Source: Xenia sp. Carnegie-2017 (taxonomy: Eukaryota; Cnidaria; Anthozoa; Malacalcyonacea; Xeniidae). Taken from it: 64,000 nucleotides of DNA. The position numbers and the translations under genes were made by a program. Position 1 is the first letter of the stretch. Every line of letters starts with the position of its first letter. Of the stretch, positions 1 to 12,534 are shown one piece after another. The notes under the pieces are model-generated. The model made no database searches, was not told the DNA's origin, and saw nothing but the letters and a program-made list of their open reading frames with translations. The stretch lies in contig NW_025813492.1 in NCBI RefSeq assembly GCF_021976095.1, positions 1-64,000 on the forward strand, written 5' to 3'.

Positions 1-518
1 AGTCCAGAAGTACACACAAAAAGATACTTTTATCAACGAGGGTAACTTGTGTATAACCAAGAACACGACCAATAAAATTAGATGATGTTTAATGAAGAAC
101 TGCAACAGTTGTATTGCTTAGAACAAACTCAAATTGTGTTGACGGCATTTCGACATCTAATGATAAAATGATGTTTTACAATTTTTAATTGTACAAATAC
201 TTTTCTTAAATCATTGGTATTATTAAAGTAAACGACAGCACGGGAATAAGAAATGTAATTATGTTTACCTATCATAGCGTTTTGTCGAAATCTTTTGACT
301 GTGTATTTGACAGCAGTATTTATCATAATGTAGACATCCCTCGATGGAATTATTAAGTTATCAATCACCAATAACTTTACTTCGTCAGATTGAACATCCT
401 AAAAGACAACATGAACGTAAAAGTACAAGAAACATCATTAAATAATCTTAGAGTTTTCCTTCCAGCAATAAATTCCATTTGCGATATTACATTTTAGTGT
501 GATAAATGGAAAAGTTTC
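1..518 (-). pseudogene. NUP210: Inverted partial copy of NUP210 (gp210), two exons
   Basis: Near-identical reverse complement of 44073-44593, with a 3-bp indel and a handful of substitutions. It carries two exons of the nuclear pore membrane glycoprotein gp210 on the minus strand, at about 398-269 and 156-28, with GT-AG borders matching the other copy. The first encodes a stretch with SDEVKLLVIDNL and DVYIMINTAVKYTV, which lines up with the gp210 segment AEVRLLILENI...DVYLMVGTSIHYKV. Homology stops abruptly at 518, where the 263-bp tandem repeat begins; the left end runs off the window, so more downstream exons could lie outside. It is partial in this window and may be part of a larger inverted duplication. 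Confidence 0.8.
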
Positions 519-1031
519 ACCCGTTTCGCTCATTCTAAATGGGTATTACACAGAGTTCTAAATTTTAGAATGCGGAAGATAGCCAATTTAGATTGCTTTC
601 TGTGCTATCCATTGAGTTATATAATAATTGAGTTATATAATTGAGTTATTATAGAACTCAATGGTGCTATCTAAAGGCTATGTTTGTCTCTCCTGACCTC
701 AATATCTCTGGACACAGTTAGTGTGAGACAGAAAAACCATACTCTTTGACTGTGAAAACATACTCTGCTCATTCAAGTTTCACCCGTTTCGCTCATTCTA
801 AATGGGTATTACACAGAGTTCTAAATTTTAGAATGCGGAAGATAGCCAATTTAGATTGCTTTCTGTGCTATCCATTGAGTTATATAATAATTGAGTTATA
901 TAATTGAGTTATTATAGAACTCAATGGTGCTATCTAAGGGCTATGTTTGTCTCTCCTGACCTCAATATCTCTGGACACAGTTAGTGTGAGACAGAAAAAC
1001 CATACTCTTTGACTGTGAAAACATACTCTGC
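512..1031. repeat. 263-bp direct tandem duplication, two copies
   Basis: Copies at 512-768 and 775-1031 are offset by 263 bp and I find only one base difference, near 675/938. Each contains an internal AT-rich run of repeated TTGAGTTATATAA motifs ending in an imperfect self-complement (ATTGAGTT...AACTCAAT). The second copy runs directly into the N-terminal coding part of the KDZ element. Near identity means the duplication is recent or is being homogenised. Confidence 0.9.
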
Positions 1032-4000
1032 GTCTGGGAAACTTAGTAGGAAAAATATTTCTCTCTCTCCTAATGTTGTTCTTCCCATTCGCACGATCGA
1101 AGGTACAAAAAATTTACGTGGAACTGGATCTCGATATGAAAGGAGGAGAGTGAATGAAAACGAATCCTGGAAGTGTTTGCAAGATAATTTACTAAAGTCG
1201 TACATCGAAAATTGTGCCATGTTGCCAGGACAACTCTGCGTAAAATGTTTAGAAGATGGGATACCAGCAAAGAAAGCAGAAATTAGATGTCGTGATTGCA
1301 GTCACGGACAGTTCTACTGTTTTGAGTGTGCGGAATCCCTTCATCGAACGAGGAATGTTTTCCATTTGGTTGAAGCATGGAAGGTAAGCTTAATTCTTTC
1401 TGGCGGCACAAATGAATCCCTATAAAATTTGCCTGCCAGCAAAACATAAACAAGTTAAATCGTCTATTAGAAGGCAATTCTAGGTGATTATTTCCAAAAG
1501 TCAATTCTTCAGATGAAATATTTTGCTTTTACATTTGGAATTTGGCTTGTTAAGTCTAGTATTCATCAAATGCTGGCAATTTTTACAACCATGTCTTAAC
1601 TCTAAAGTAACTTAATCTGTAGTATTTTGTTAAAACTATCAATCATTTTCAAGAAGGATATGCTGCTATATGCTGTGCATGGTGCCTTATGGAATGTATA
1701 CATGTTCTGATGCTTAAATAACTACTCTTTAGACTGATTGTGAAATGTTTGTTCCATTACTTTTGGTGGTATATTACGGACAGTCAGCATGCTAACTGCT
1801 CTTCAACACAATCACGCTATAATATGTGTGGATGGAAAAGGTACAGTATGGCAGCAATGACAGTATTTTGACATTGACTACATGTAAATGTGTATATGTT
1901 GGTCATACTGTTAAGTATTAGCTTCATTTAGGCCAATAATTTCTATGTTAATTATTTGCATATCAAATAATCCAATTTTTAATCTCATACAAAATTTGGG
2001 TCGGCAGCATTTAAAAATTGTTGAATTCTGTCAGTGTATTAAGGATGCTGAAAAACTAATTAAACTCCAGCTGTGGCCAGGCTCATCTTCTAAACCCAAA
2101 ATTGCATTTCACTTTGACTTCATGGATTTTGCTGAAAAATTCTTGCTCAAGAGCCATGTATCCTTGCACAAATTTTGCAGCACTGTTGAAGTTGAATATC
2201 CTGAAATGCTACCTAGACTGGTATGTATTTCTCATAAACCTGAATTGTGTACCCATATGATAGTCTACCCATCAAATAGTGGAAATAGATGGGTTGTACT
2301 TTGCAAAAATTTTATTGAATCACTGTTATTTACAAACAACATAAATAATGCATATTTGCCTCAAATAAAGGTAAGAGCACATTCAAATTATACATGAAGT
2401 TTCCTTTGCTTTTATGACATTGTGTATTCAACCTTATTTTATTTTTGAAACAAATGCACAAGTTTACTAGGTGTTCATTTTATTCTTGTTAAGGTCAAAA
2501 ACATATATAATGTGTTAAACAATGGATCATTCGATGAATACAGGTATGTTATATGTTATAAAACAAAAGTCTATTTACAGTTATTGTAGACCTAATAGTT
2601 AGATTATATGTGTAGAGGAGTACAGTCTAACCTGTTTTAAGTACACACCATTGGACAACAGACTAGTGTCAGCTTATTGAAAGTGTCAGCTTGATTGAGG
2701 TTTCATCATTATACTTCCATTATTATTAGCTATATGAGATTAAGTTTTGGATTTTACACAGTATCTGCTTAGTACAGGGTCATTTGATACAAGAGGTTTG
2801 ACTGTATATATTATATCATTTAAGAATTTGATTTTTTTGTCAGATATTTCAAACACCAAGTCAGATTTAGATCATTAAAGTTCATACAGAAAGACCTGAT
2901 TGATTATAGAAATTGCCCTCTTTGCCCACAAGTCAGTATTTGATTTCTTTTTTCTACTATTTGCTTTGTGAACTATTTTAAATTATATGTTTTTGTCACA
3001 TATATTATCAGAACATTTAAAGTTGTTGTGAAATATGAAGTTATACATGTTTACCATAAAATTCGTTTCATTTTATTAAAGAGCTTTGTTTGCTTTAGAC
3101 TGGTGAGTTAGGTGTGGCCATTCATTCCATGGATGCTTGCTTTGGTCTAACTTCAAAAAGTTGGCAGAGAATAGTTTTGCCGTCCCAAACCATGGCTGCC
3201 TTAAGTTTGCTGATCAGGATGAAGTAGATGATTTTGTTGATCATTATAGCAAGTCTAATAACAAAGTAGGAGAGGTAATTATTGCATTATGAAGGACTTT
3301 GAAGCCTATTCAAAAGTATTCTGTGAAGGGAGGGAGTGAATAGTTTGAAAACAAACTTTAAAAGCAATGGCAAAGCCAGCATTTTTACTTTTACATTGCA
3401 AATATTTTTGTATTCAATCACTGAAAAACAATGAATGGATTTGATTTTCTAAAGAAATTACTAACAATTTTGCTGACAAATTTGCATTGTAAGAGTAAAA
3501 GATTGGGCATGCTTCACCCTGAGAAAAGTGGGTCTATGCTTCATGCAGGTCCATGGGCCTTGATACATACGTGAGTAGCTACGTGGATTTAAAATCAAAA
3601 TTACAAACAGCCAATTTTTTTCTTTTCCTTTAATTTATCATTCTTATGCATGGTCTATGACTTGATTGTGTAAACTGTCATGTTTACTTTTACAGTAATA
3701 AAACAATTGTTATATATGCGCTAATCTATAATGTGCTCCACCTTATTTTAGAGTTGTCAGTATTCAGAATTTTGTATTCGCTGTTCCTAATCCAAAGCAT
3801 TTTAAAAGATGCTGACCAAAGTCCTGGTGTTGATTTAAAAATAATGTATGATATTGGATGTGTATTATCCTCACATTTAAAGGTATTTTAATGTTAGCAT
3901 GTATGATGTGGGACAAGTTCATTCACCAACTAAACTTTGAATAAATTGGTACCGTTCTAGGCAAACAAGAGGCATGACATTTTGTCAAAAGTGTCAATTT

Positions 4001-4945
4001 CGTTGCCGATATTTCATTGTTATGGACACAAGGCTTCATGCCAGGTAATGAATAAAGCATTTTCCCTAAGAAATTTATGTATATCAAACCATCAAGCGAT
4101 CGTAATTGGGGTTTATGGAGCACAATTTCAAAATCTCCAATCATTGTATATAAGAAACAAAATTTAACGAAAATGTCTTGCATGTTACGACAACAAGCAG
4201 CCACTAGAATCTTATCCAAACTAGAGCACCCCTCCCTCCAGAAAAGTACATCCCTGGTAATGATGTAGCGATTGAAGAAAGACAATCTTTTCTGCTCTGG
4301 TTTCTTCCTTGATTAAAAGCCCCGTAGGTAAAATATTATTTTTAGTGTCTTCAAAAACAGGTCAAATTCAGTCCTAGAAGGCTCGATGGTTTTGGTCTTA
4401 CAGATGGTGAGGCTATTGAAAGGCTTACCTTCGTGGGTTCTCAGCAATTAATAAGGAGATGTCTGCCAGTAGAAGAGTAGATCTTTTGACAGACGCGCTT
4501 CTTCAGTTACCTTGAAGAAATTTTAGCAATGCAGGTGCTTGAATATTGTCATTGCTTTATGTGTAACTATGCGTTGACACAATGAAAATGTTTTATTTGT
4601 TTGTTGCGCCTTAATTGTTTTAATTTTTGTATATGATTTGTTTCAGGAAAATCGTTAACGTCGAAGCTTAAAAAATGTCTACAACTTAAAATTAAAACGC
4701 AACAAGAAATGAAGGATTTATTTAGCGAACTACCTGGTAAGTAGTTCTGGTAGATTAGAAATTTCTTATGTTTTCTGTGGCCGAAAAGTATTTAAGATTT
4801 CTTTTTGCCTAACCAAACTCTCAATTCAATTTGCATCCAAGGAAATACGAATTTATTTTGTTTGTTAGTGACGTACGATCCTGAAATTGTTTGTCAGTGG
4901 GAGGCCAGCGAGAAGAAATTATGTCAAGAGTCTACCCAGGTACAT
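1009..4945 (+). mobile_element. Decayed KDZ-superfamily DNA transposon (Kyakuja/Dileera/Zisupton type), intron-bearing
   Basis: Successive short coding blocks match KDZ transposases in order. At 1200-1383 lies a cysteine cluster (CVKC...CRDC...CFEC) ending in a GTAAGC donor. At about 2000-2220 is the LWPGSS-KPKIAFHFDFMD block followed by SLHKFC. At 2495-2545 and 2844-2930 is the EYR-YFKHQVRFRSLKF...CPLC block. At 3115-3270 is HSMDACFGL, the likely first catalytic Asp. At 3830-3882 is MYDIGCVLSSHLK, the second Asp. At 3985-4045 is LPIFHCYGHKASCQ. At 4385-4500 is DGFGLTDGEAIERL followed by SASRRVDLLTDALL, the likely catalytic Glu. Weaker C-terminal blocks are at 4650-4738 and 4870-4940. Blocks sit in different frames separated by intron-like gaps, several with GT-AG borders; in-frame interruptions mark it as inactive. 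I could not identify the terminal inverted repeats. Confidence 0.8.
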
Positions 4946-6030
4946 AATGTCATTCATGGCAAATAGTTTCAAAATTTTTTCGTTTAAGAATTCTCTAGTT
5001 TCGATTCTTCAAAATTTAGAATCCTTTCGATACGAGAAATCCTCGGGATTTGAGGTACTTTATACGATAAATTGAATTTAAGTTATATAGCTTTAATAAC
5101 TCTCATCTGTCCATCGTAACTTTGCTATACTTCTATGGATTAATTATGTTTTATCCGTGATAGTTGAGCATTAGAGCGTCGCATGTTAACTAAGGGAACC
5201 ACATAATCCTTGTTTGTTTGCCATGAAACATATGGATGGTTTGCTCGTGATACAAGAGAAACAATAAATGGGAGAGTTAAACCAGAAAGATATAAACTGA
5301 TAAAAATGCTATAAAACATGTTTAAAGTTGTCTTTATTTATAAATGCAAAGACTAGAAGTCTCTAGTTTTTTTTAAATAACTACAATTCTCATAAATAGA
5401 AAGTATATTTTGTAAATTATATGAATGAATAGAAATAAATATAGAAAAGACTGTATTCATACTTATATAGCAAAGCAAATCTTGTGGTCTTTTCAACATT
5501 TCAAAAAGGGATGTTGCATGATCATGGTTGCTGTAAGATCAGTATTTACTCTCATTATACAAGAAAATGACCCAACAGCATTCATTTTAAGGAACTTCAC
5601 AACTTGTGAATAGTTAGATATTGCAAACTGAACTCATAAATATACTTTGATAGTTCCATACGGGTTTCTTAATAAAAACTGTTCCAGTAAGTAAATGACA
5701 GTTAAAAACTTGAAAATACAAATGTTTGAATATTGTCAATAATGTATTTATACCTTTTATGAATATAACCCTGTTGTTATTTGAACCTTTGTTAAAAGAA
5801 ATCTACAATACAACTGTTTTTAATCAGCTTTAGTATAAAAAGAAATACCTAAAATGAAAAGAGAAATTGATTTTCTTCTTTATTGAAATTGAGCTTCAAA
5901 TTCATTTCCTCTTCTTCTATCTCCTTGCACATTACCTCAAAGACAGGAGAATTTTAGCTTCTAGCAAATAAAAGATAATTAGAAGTCCAAATGCTTCAGT
6001 TTCAATATCTATAGTTTGTTTATAACCAAA
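4946..6030. other. No gene recognised
   Basis: AT-rich sequence with only short unassigned ORFs (for example 5425-5613). I see no domain, terminal repeat or RNA gene. It may contain the unrecognised right end of the KDZ element. Confidence 0.5.
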
Positions 6031-6059
6031 TGAAGATTGTTGTATTTTATTGCAGTACA

Positions 6060-6762
6060 TGTTCAGGTCCAAATGCCTTTCGTTTCAATTTCTTTCGCTC
6101 GTTCATAAAAATCTTTTGCTTTTTCGTACTCTCCCATCATACTGTAAACCAAACCCAGATTGTTGTACATTGTCGCAATATTAACATGTTCAGGTCCAAA
6201 TGTTTTCGTTTGAATTTCTATCGCTCGTTCATAAAAACTTTTTTTTTCGTACTTTCTCATATTTTTGTAAGCCGAACCCAGATTGTTGTACAATTTCGCA
6301 ATATCAACATGGTCAGGTCCAAATGCTTTAGTTTGAATTTCCATCGCTCGCTCATAAAAATCTTTTGCTTTTTCGTAATCTCCCATGTTATCGTAAACCG
6401 AACCCTGATTGTTGTACGTTGTCGCAATATCAACATGGTCAGGTCCAAATGTTTTCGCTTCAATTTCTATCGCTCGTTCATAATAATCTTTTGCTTTTTC
6501 GTACTCTCCCATATTTCTGTAAACTAAACCCAGATTGTTGTACGTTGTCGCAATATTAACATGGTCAGGTCCAAATGCTTTCGTTTGAATTTCTATCGCT
6601 CGTTCATAATAATCTTTTGCTTTTTCGTACTCTCCCATACAATCGTGAACCGAACCCAGATTGTTGTACGTTGTCGCAACATTAACATGGTCAGTTCCAA
6701 TTGTTTTGGTTGAATTTCTATCGCTCGTTCATAAAAATCTTTTGCTTTTTCGTACTTGTCAC
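6060..6762 (-). pseudogene. Tetratricopeptide repeat array (kinesin-light-chain/nephrocystin-3-like), fragment
   Basis: About five and a half tandem 42-residue TPR units (126-bp DNA period) on the minus strand, each with the pattern MGEYEKAKDYYERAIEI-TKAFGPDHVNIATTYNNLG. This is the TPR subtype of kinesin light chain and of the large nephrocystin-3-like families in cnidarians, in which the helices form a protein-binding superhelix. The open stretch at 6063-6638 continues upstream to about 6760 only with a frame change, and the downstream end also goes out of frame at about 6080. There is no start, no effector domain and no terminal exon, so it is a fragment. It directly abuts the Penelope-like element at about 6760: in another frame the last unit reads on from the RT ORF. 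Confidence 0.75.
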
Positions 6763-7990
6763 TGAGTTGTTCGTTTCGTTGGGTTCGTTAGGTTTGTAAG
6801 TGTTAAGTTTGATAAAGTCAGAGTTATAGTTGTTTTTGTCAAAAACACGTTTCAGATAGTTGTTTTCATTTTGTAGAGCGTCCGGTGAATCACATATGAT
6901 TTGTGCACGTCTTGTTAATGTTCTGATTGTGGTGGCTTTGTGTGATGTAGGGTTGTAAGATGATTGGTCTAGTAGTCGGTCAGTATGTGTTGGCTTGCGA
7001 TAAACTGTTGTTCGCAGTTTTTGATTGTCATGTTTTGCCAAACAGTCGAGAAAAGAAAGAGTTCCGTTTTCTTCGACATCTTTGGTAAATTGTATGTGGC
7101 TGTTCTGTTTGTTGATGTGAGTATGAAAGCCATTAATGTCGCCTGCATGTAGTGCTGTGATTGTGTCATCTACGTAGCGAAACCAAAAAGGTAGTGCATG
7201 TTTGTAAGTCGTGAGCGCCCGTTCCTCTACAGATTGCATTACAATTTCAGCAACTACAACAGAAACGGGCGAGCCCATTGCCGTCCCATGTAATTGTTTG
7301 TAGTGTGTTCCTTTGTATTGAAGTAAGTCGAGGTGAGGCAGAGCTCCAGTAACTCCATAATGTCTTCTGTCGGTAATGGCAGTACGTCCGTGGTGTTTGT
7401 AATGAGGGTTTTTGTACAAGTAAGTGCCAGATTAACTAGAATACTGGTGAACAGTGATTTCACATGAAAAGACACTAGTATATAGTTGTCCGGTATTTGT
7501 ATAGTGCTCAATTTTTTAATGAAAGTTTCAGTGGATTGTAGCTTATGTTTTGATTTGTTTGTAAGTGGTTGCAGTATGTTAGTCAAGTACTTTGAAAGTT
7601 CGTAAGTAGGCGAACCACAGAATGATACAATTGGTCGCATGGGTATTTGTGGTTTGTGAAGTTTTGGTAGTCCGTATAGTCTGGGTGGTCGTGGTACTGA
7701 ACATCTGAGTCGATAGTAAATACGTTCATATATAATGTTAGATTTTCTCATAGAAGATCTTGCTGTTAAGTTTGCGTACTAGTGATGGTGTTGGGTCTCG
7801 TTTGAGTTGTTCGTACGTTTGTCTGTCGTTAACAAGGGTGTCCATTTTGTTAAAGTAATCATTCCTGTCCATGACCACAGTCACGCGTCCTTTGTCTGCT
7901 GGTAAAATGACAAACAAAAAAATGTTAGTAATGATTGCAATGATCATTAGTTGACCATTTATTTTCCATTCCAAATCATCATGCTTTCAT
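6740..7990 (-). mobile_element. Penelope-like element (PLE), reverse transcriptase part, 3'-truncated
   Basis: Minus-strand blocks of a Penelope-type reverse transcriptase: LPADKGRVTVVMD (about 7900), then RLYGLPKLHKP with PIVSFCGSPTYELSKYL (7580-7690), NYILVSFHVKSLFTSI (7440-7490), HGTAMGSPVSVVVAEI (7250-7300), the catalytic FRYVDDT motif (7170) and NGTLSFLDCL (about 7050), ending with a YRKPTHTD thumb region. RT from PLEs is telomerase-like, and intact members carry a C-terminal GIY-YIG endonuclease. That domain is absent because the element stops at the TPR array. The reading frame is broken, and a second PLE-type terminal sequence lies upstream at 8555-8640. Confidence 0.85.
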
Positions 7991-8554
7991 GAACAAGTAA
8001 TTTCCTATACATACAAGTATTACTAATGTACGACCAATTTACTATGAGTTCAATTGAGTTAAACAGTTTTTCTTGTTTGTACCTTGGACGGATTTTCTTG
8101 TTTGGGGTATGTTCTCCACTTATATCAGATTTCGCCCTTCTATGAAACATTTTAACCGCCCTATAAATTTTTAGCGAAAGAAATCAGCTGTACGGTACTG
8201 ATGAAATGAGATTTTCTGCTCAATATTTTAACTTTTTATTCCACCTTTGTTGGCTACACGATTCGACTGCCCCTAAAATCCACACCCTTACCATGTCTTG
8301 CGTCGTCCCCTCTAAAATATTTTACATCACTCCTGTAAAAAATAAGAAAATCCGTCCGTGGTTTGTACGATAACGAGGCGCGATGATTATTTGTTTTCAA
8401 TTGTATCAAAGATAAGGAAACACAAAAAGAGAAGGCGTGGTGTTGACTACAATGCCGAAATACCATTTGAGAGAAAACCAGCTCGGTATGTATAAAAAGT
8501 GAAGTTCTCCAGGAGGGTGGTTTGTCATCGAGTATTCATTAGAAGTTTGTTGAT
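7991..8554. other. Unassigned; possible 5' part of the PLE
   Basis: Between the RT block and the PLE terminal sequence. A minus ORF at 7959-8150 is rich in Lys and Arg but matches nothing I recognise. No host gene is visible. Confidence 0.4.
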
Positions 8555-8641
8555 GCTGCAGGACTGTACTAACCTGGAAAACGATCTACATCTACAAACA
8601 TGTAACGGTACTCCCGGGCTCAAACCATTCACTTTAACACG
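8555..8641 (+). repeat. Penelope-type terminal sequence, partial
   Basis: Shares with 14330-14420 and 59150-59216 the ordered blocks AGGACT-TAC-AACCTGG, GATCTACAT-TACAAACATG, TAACGGTACTCCCGGG and AAACCATTCACTTTAA. The hammerhead-like part seen in the other copies is missing. Lying plus-sense upstream of a minus-sense RT, it fits the inverted terminal repeat arrangement seen at 59 kb. Confidence 0.65.
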
Positions 8642-9516
8642 TAGAACTGTTGTTTGAAAAATTTCAATTACATCTGTATGTTGAGCATTTTCTCTTTTTC
8701 ACTTATATTTTCCCACCAAACCTGTGTAATTTTAATGCCTCTAATTTCAGTAACTAATCGATCTTAGCTCTTCTCGGCATCGTAAGACCGTAAGCTATGG
8801 TATGCGTAGCTGGAATTTGTTTCGGCGAGAGGTGTAATTTCATTTGCCGACCGGGGATGTAGAGAACGTAATTGCTTACTTAATCAGTAGAACGTCAAAT
8901 CAAGATGGTGCCATATTCACTTCTTTAGCGAGTTTGTCTACAAGTGCGAAATTTGAATGTACTGTGTTGCTGGAAAAAAGTGCGAGCGAACAATGGTTTT
9001 GTGTAGAATACTTTACTTTTTGATGCAGTCATAACTGTACTTTTGCACCAAATGGACGTACTTCTGACTCTTAACTAGGGCCCCGTACTGCCCTAGCGAG
9101 AACACTAATTGAGAGGAGGGTGTATGTTCTTTGAGTTGTGCATGACTGAGTTGTTTTGAAAGTGATTTGGCTTTCAAAAGAAATCGTTTGGGTGCAACTG
9201 AATGTATAGATGCTAACGCTCCTCCCACCACCATCCTAACCCTTCCCCGATCCCGATCCCTAATTAATGCTCTAGCTACGACCCTTATCTTAGTCGTAGT
9301 CGAAGTTTTTTCCTAAAGCTGTTATCGCTCGGGTAATTACGCGCTTGGTTTCTATAATTTATCATACAAACCTCGCTCTAACACAGCTAGTTTGCAATTT
9401 AGCTGTACGTAGCCTCTTGGCGTTCTCTTTTTCTTGTTCTCTTCTCTCTCGCAGTTGTTGTGCGAACATTACATGTTGGCGTGCGATTTTTATTCAGTTC
9501 AGTGTTTTCCCTATAG
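8642..9516. other. Intergenic, includes a dispersed repeat
   Basis: No gene recognised. A block at about 9155-9290 is related to 47255-47340 (AAGTGATTT, AAAAGAAATC, GCAACTGAAT, CTCTAGCTACG-like order), suggesting a dispersed repeat of unknown class. The ORF at 9345-9516 upstream of the first CDC5L exon has no CDC5L similarity and is probably intron. Confidence 0.5.
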
Positions 9517-10014
9517 GATTTTACGATACCTCCGATGAGAACGTGACGCCCATCCAACTTGAATTCAAGAAACTACGACAGGACCGAAGGTCGAGAGTTC
9601 TTACAACCGTCTCCGACACTCTCCGAGGTTTGCATAAGCCGGGAAAATTCCTAACATTTAATGCGCGGCAACTTTTATGTAAATTTACGAACGGCATGAA
9701 CGTCTTTCTTTATTTCATCGTGTTTTTGTTTTACTCCAGGTTAAATAATCCTGACCATATCAAAAAGCGCAGTAAACTTGTTATTCCAAAACCGCAGGTT
9801 TCGGATGCCAAACTCGAAGAGGTAAATGGACACGTAATTCACGACGTTATTCCAAAGCCATCATCAGAGATTATACATAATATAAATCCTAATTTACTCT
9901 TAAATCCTTAATCCTGATTTAGGATTTAATTAACGACGATTCATTGTGTTTTATTGCAACTACCTTTTTTTACAATATATTGTTCATGTGACTTGTTCAT
10001 GTGACTTCTTATAA

Positions 10015-10257
<243 letters not shown>

Positions 10258-10379
10258 TAATTGTAGTTTTTTTTTATTGGAAAACTTCTTCGGCATTGCT
10301 TCCGTACGTGTATCTTTATCATCGAAAAACGCTTTGGGAAAAAATACGGGTGTAGGAAAAAAAAGTAGACGATATTGAA

Positions 10380-10690
10380 ATTTTTAGCGAACTATGAATT
10401 TAGCCATGCATCTCGTAGATTTGTGCCAGTATTTGTACTTTTGCATCCTGAGCATCATTAGTTCAATCTGACTCGAAAAACAATCCGAGAATGTTCAACC
10501 TCAAACAAAGAAAGAGCGGTTTGCAAAAACCGTATTTTGAAGGGCCTGTGCATCGTGGACCATGAATTCAACCGAACATTCCATAAATTTGTGCCAGTAT
10601 GTGTACTTTAACATCCGCTTTTAAATCTAACACCAAAAACAAACCGAAAATCAACCTCGAAAAGCACCTTTATAATCTTATGTCAATACT
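10380..10690. repeat. Diverged direct repeat inside CDC5L copy
   Basis: Two diverged blocks, about 10385-10510 and 10560-10670, share TTTGTGCCAGTATTTGTACTTT and AAAAACAA-CCGA-AATC stretches (mismatches present). They occupy the space where CDC5L central exons would be expected. Confidence 0.5.
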
Positions 10691-10774
10691 ATAGTCGAAT
10701 CGAAGGGGCTGTTGCCTCTTTCACCACAGCTTTTAGAAACTTGGCAGCCACAGCTACCATTTTTTAGTTATCAT

Positions 10775-10989
10775 GGGACTGCTACACGAAGCCCGGATAA
10801 CGTTATCCATTGGATAGCAAATTTTGTAAACAGTTAAAATACTTCTCAAAAAGGAAAAATATAAGGTTCGAACTGAGCAATAACTGAAATAAAATATTGT
10901 CGTAACTAAAATATAAACACTTTTTTACAACTTTAAAAAATTTTCTATCCAATGGATAACGCTATTCAAGCTTCGTGCTACAGCCCCCT
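10775..10989. mobile_element. MITE-like foldback element, about 215 bp
   Basis: The left end reads GGGACTGCTACACGAAGC and then ATAACGTTATCCATTGGATAG. The right end is its imperfect inverse (CTATCCAATGGATAACGC...GCTTCGTGCTACAGCCCC). The interior is AT-rich without coding capacity. A related but more diverged element lies at 51436-51670. No clear target duplication was read. Confidence 0.65.
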
Positions 10990-11093
10990 GAACTATATTG
11001 CGTTTTTTGTCTGGAGTGTTGTACACGAATGTTTTTGAATAGTCTACATTCATTTGATCGTAGTCAATGTTCGTGATTTACACGACGTTTTGA

Positions 11094-11249
<156 letters not shown>

Positions 11250-11754
11250 TAACGTCGAGGAGTTTCGTCAACAATGTAAACTGCTGTTGCCAAGTGCGCA
11301 TTTAATTTGATTTGAAATGTGATCTTGAATCGGAGAGATTTATACCTTTGTTAATCGGATTCGATTGTATCTTTGGATATACCATTACTGGTCAGCGGTT
11401 CACTAGTTTTTATTTAATGCAAAATTGGCGTCCGAACAAAGGGTGCGGCCTATGTGGTCGACTTCTGTTGTTTGAAAATTCATTTTATACAGAAAGGAAG
11501 TTGATTCTGTCGCATAAATCAATTTGAATCGCTTTTTCAACGTTGAAAACCGTATAGTATCTACTGTATTTAGTATCTACTGTATATGAATAAACAGCAA
11601 GAAGGCGTCTAGGATTGAGAAAAAATTGAAAGTGTTGCTGGGTGGCTATCAGGTACGTTGTTTGGCTTTCTGATATACCTTTGAAATTGCGTTGTATATA
11701 TAGGACGTAAAGGATTTGATGTTGGATGTCATATCTTCATTGTTTTTTGTGTAA

Positions 11755-12035
11755 TTTGTCCATTAATCATCATACAATTAACCCTTTGGACACATCGTTT
11801 TGTCCGTTTAACCTATTGATAACTTCATCATATCCAATTATCCATTAATGATTTCATTTCATCCAATTAACCTATCGATAATTTCATTATCCAGATTACC
11901 ATTAATCACGTCTTTTTATACAATTAGCCCGCTGATCATTTCATTTAATTCAATTAACCACTGACAACTTTATTATATTCAATTAACAGTTAATCATTTC
12001 GGGCATTTCACTCAATGATCTCCATATTTATTATC
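11755..12035. repeat. Degenerate 29-30 bp minisatellite, about 8 units
   Basis: Units follow the pattern AACC-ATTGATAA-TTCAT-ATATCCAATT with about 70-80 percent similarity by eye. It lies in the intron between the GGYQ and SRAV exons of the CDC5L copy. Confidence 0.7.
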
Positions 12036-12534
12036 TAATTGACCTGTTTTTCTGAATGATTAATCTGCTAAAAATCCGCTTCGTGTGCGTCTTTTCAGTC
12101 TCGGGCTGTTTGCTTCATAAAACAACTTTCTGACGCGAATGACCAAGTTGAACAGGCTTACGTCGAGAAACGAACGTTTGAGGAATTGCGAAATCAGGAA
12201 ACTAAGGCTATACCAAAACGACTCAACGTAAGTTTTCGTTAAATTTACGTTTTCTTGATATGCCGTAGTCTTGCTATTGAAGCGCCTGTTGTTGAAGCTT
12301 GGTGTTGTATACTCCTGTCTAGTGTCTTCATCAGAAGTGATTTCATGTAAAACTTGAGTCCTTACATACTCCTGTCTAGTGCCTTTATCAGGAGCGATCT
12401 GTTGTAAAACTTGGTTCTTATATATTTTGTCTGTTGTTGTATTTTAACACTTGTATAGCCGTATTCATGTGTACGTTGCACCATTTGCTCAACATTAGCG
12501 CACAGTGGACATTCAATTACACGCTTTGCTAGAA

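Noticed and set aside
6030-6527. Plus-strand 165-residue ORF with internal repeats
   Set aside because: Mirror of the TPR array on the other strand; the repeats follow the 126-bp TPR period.
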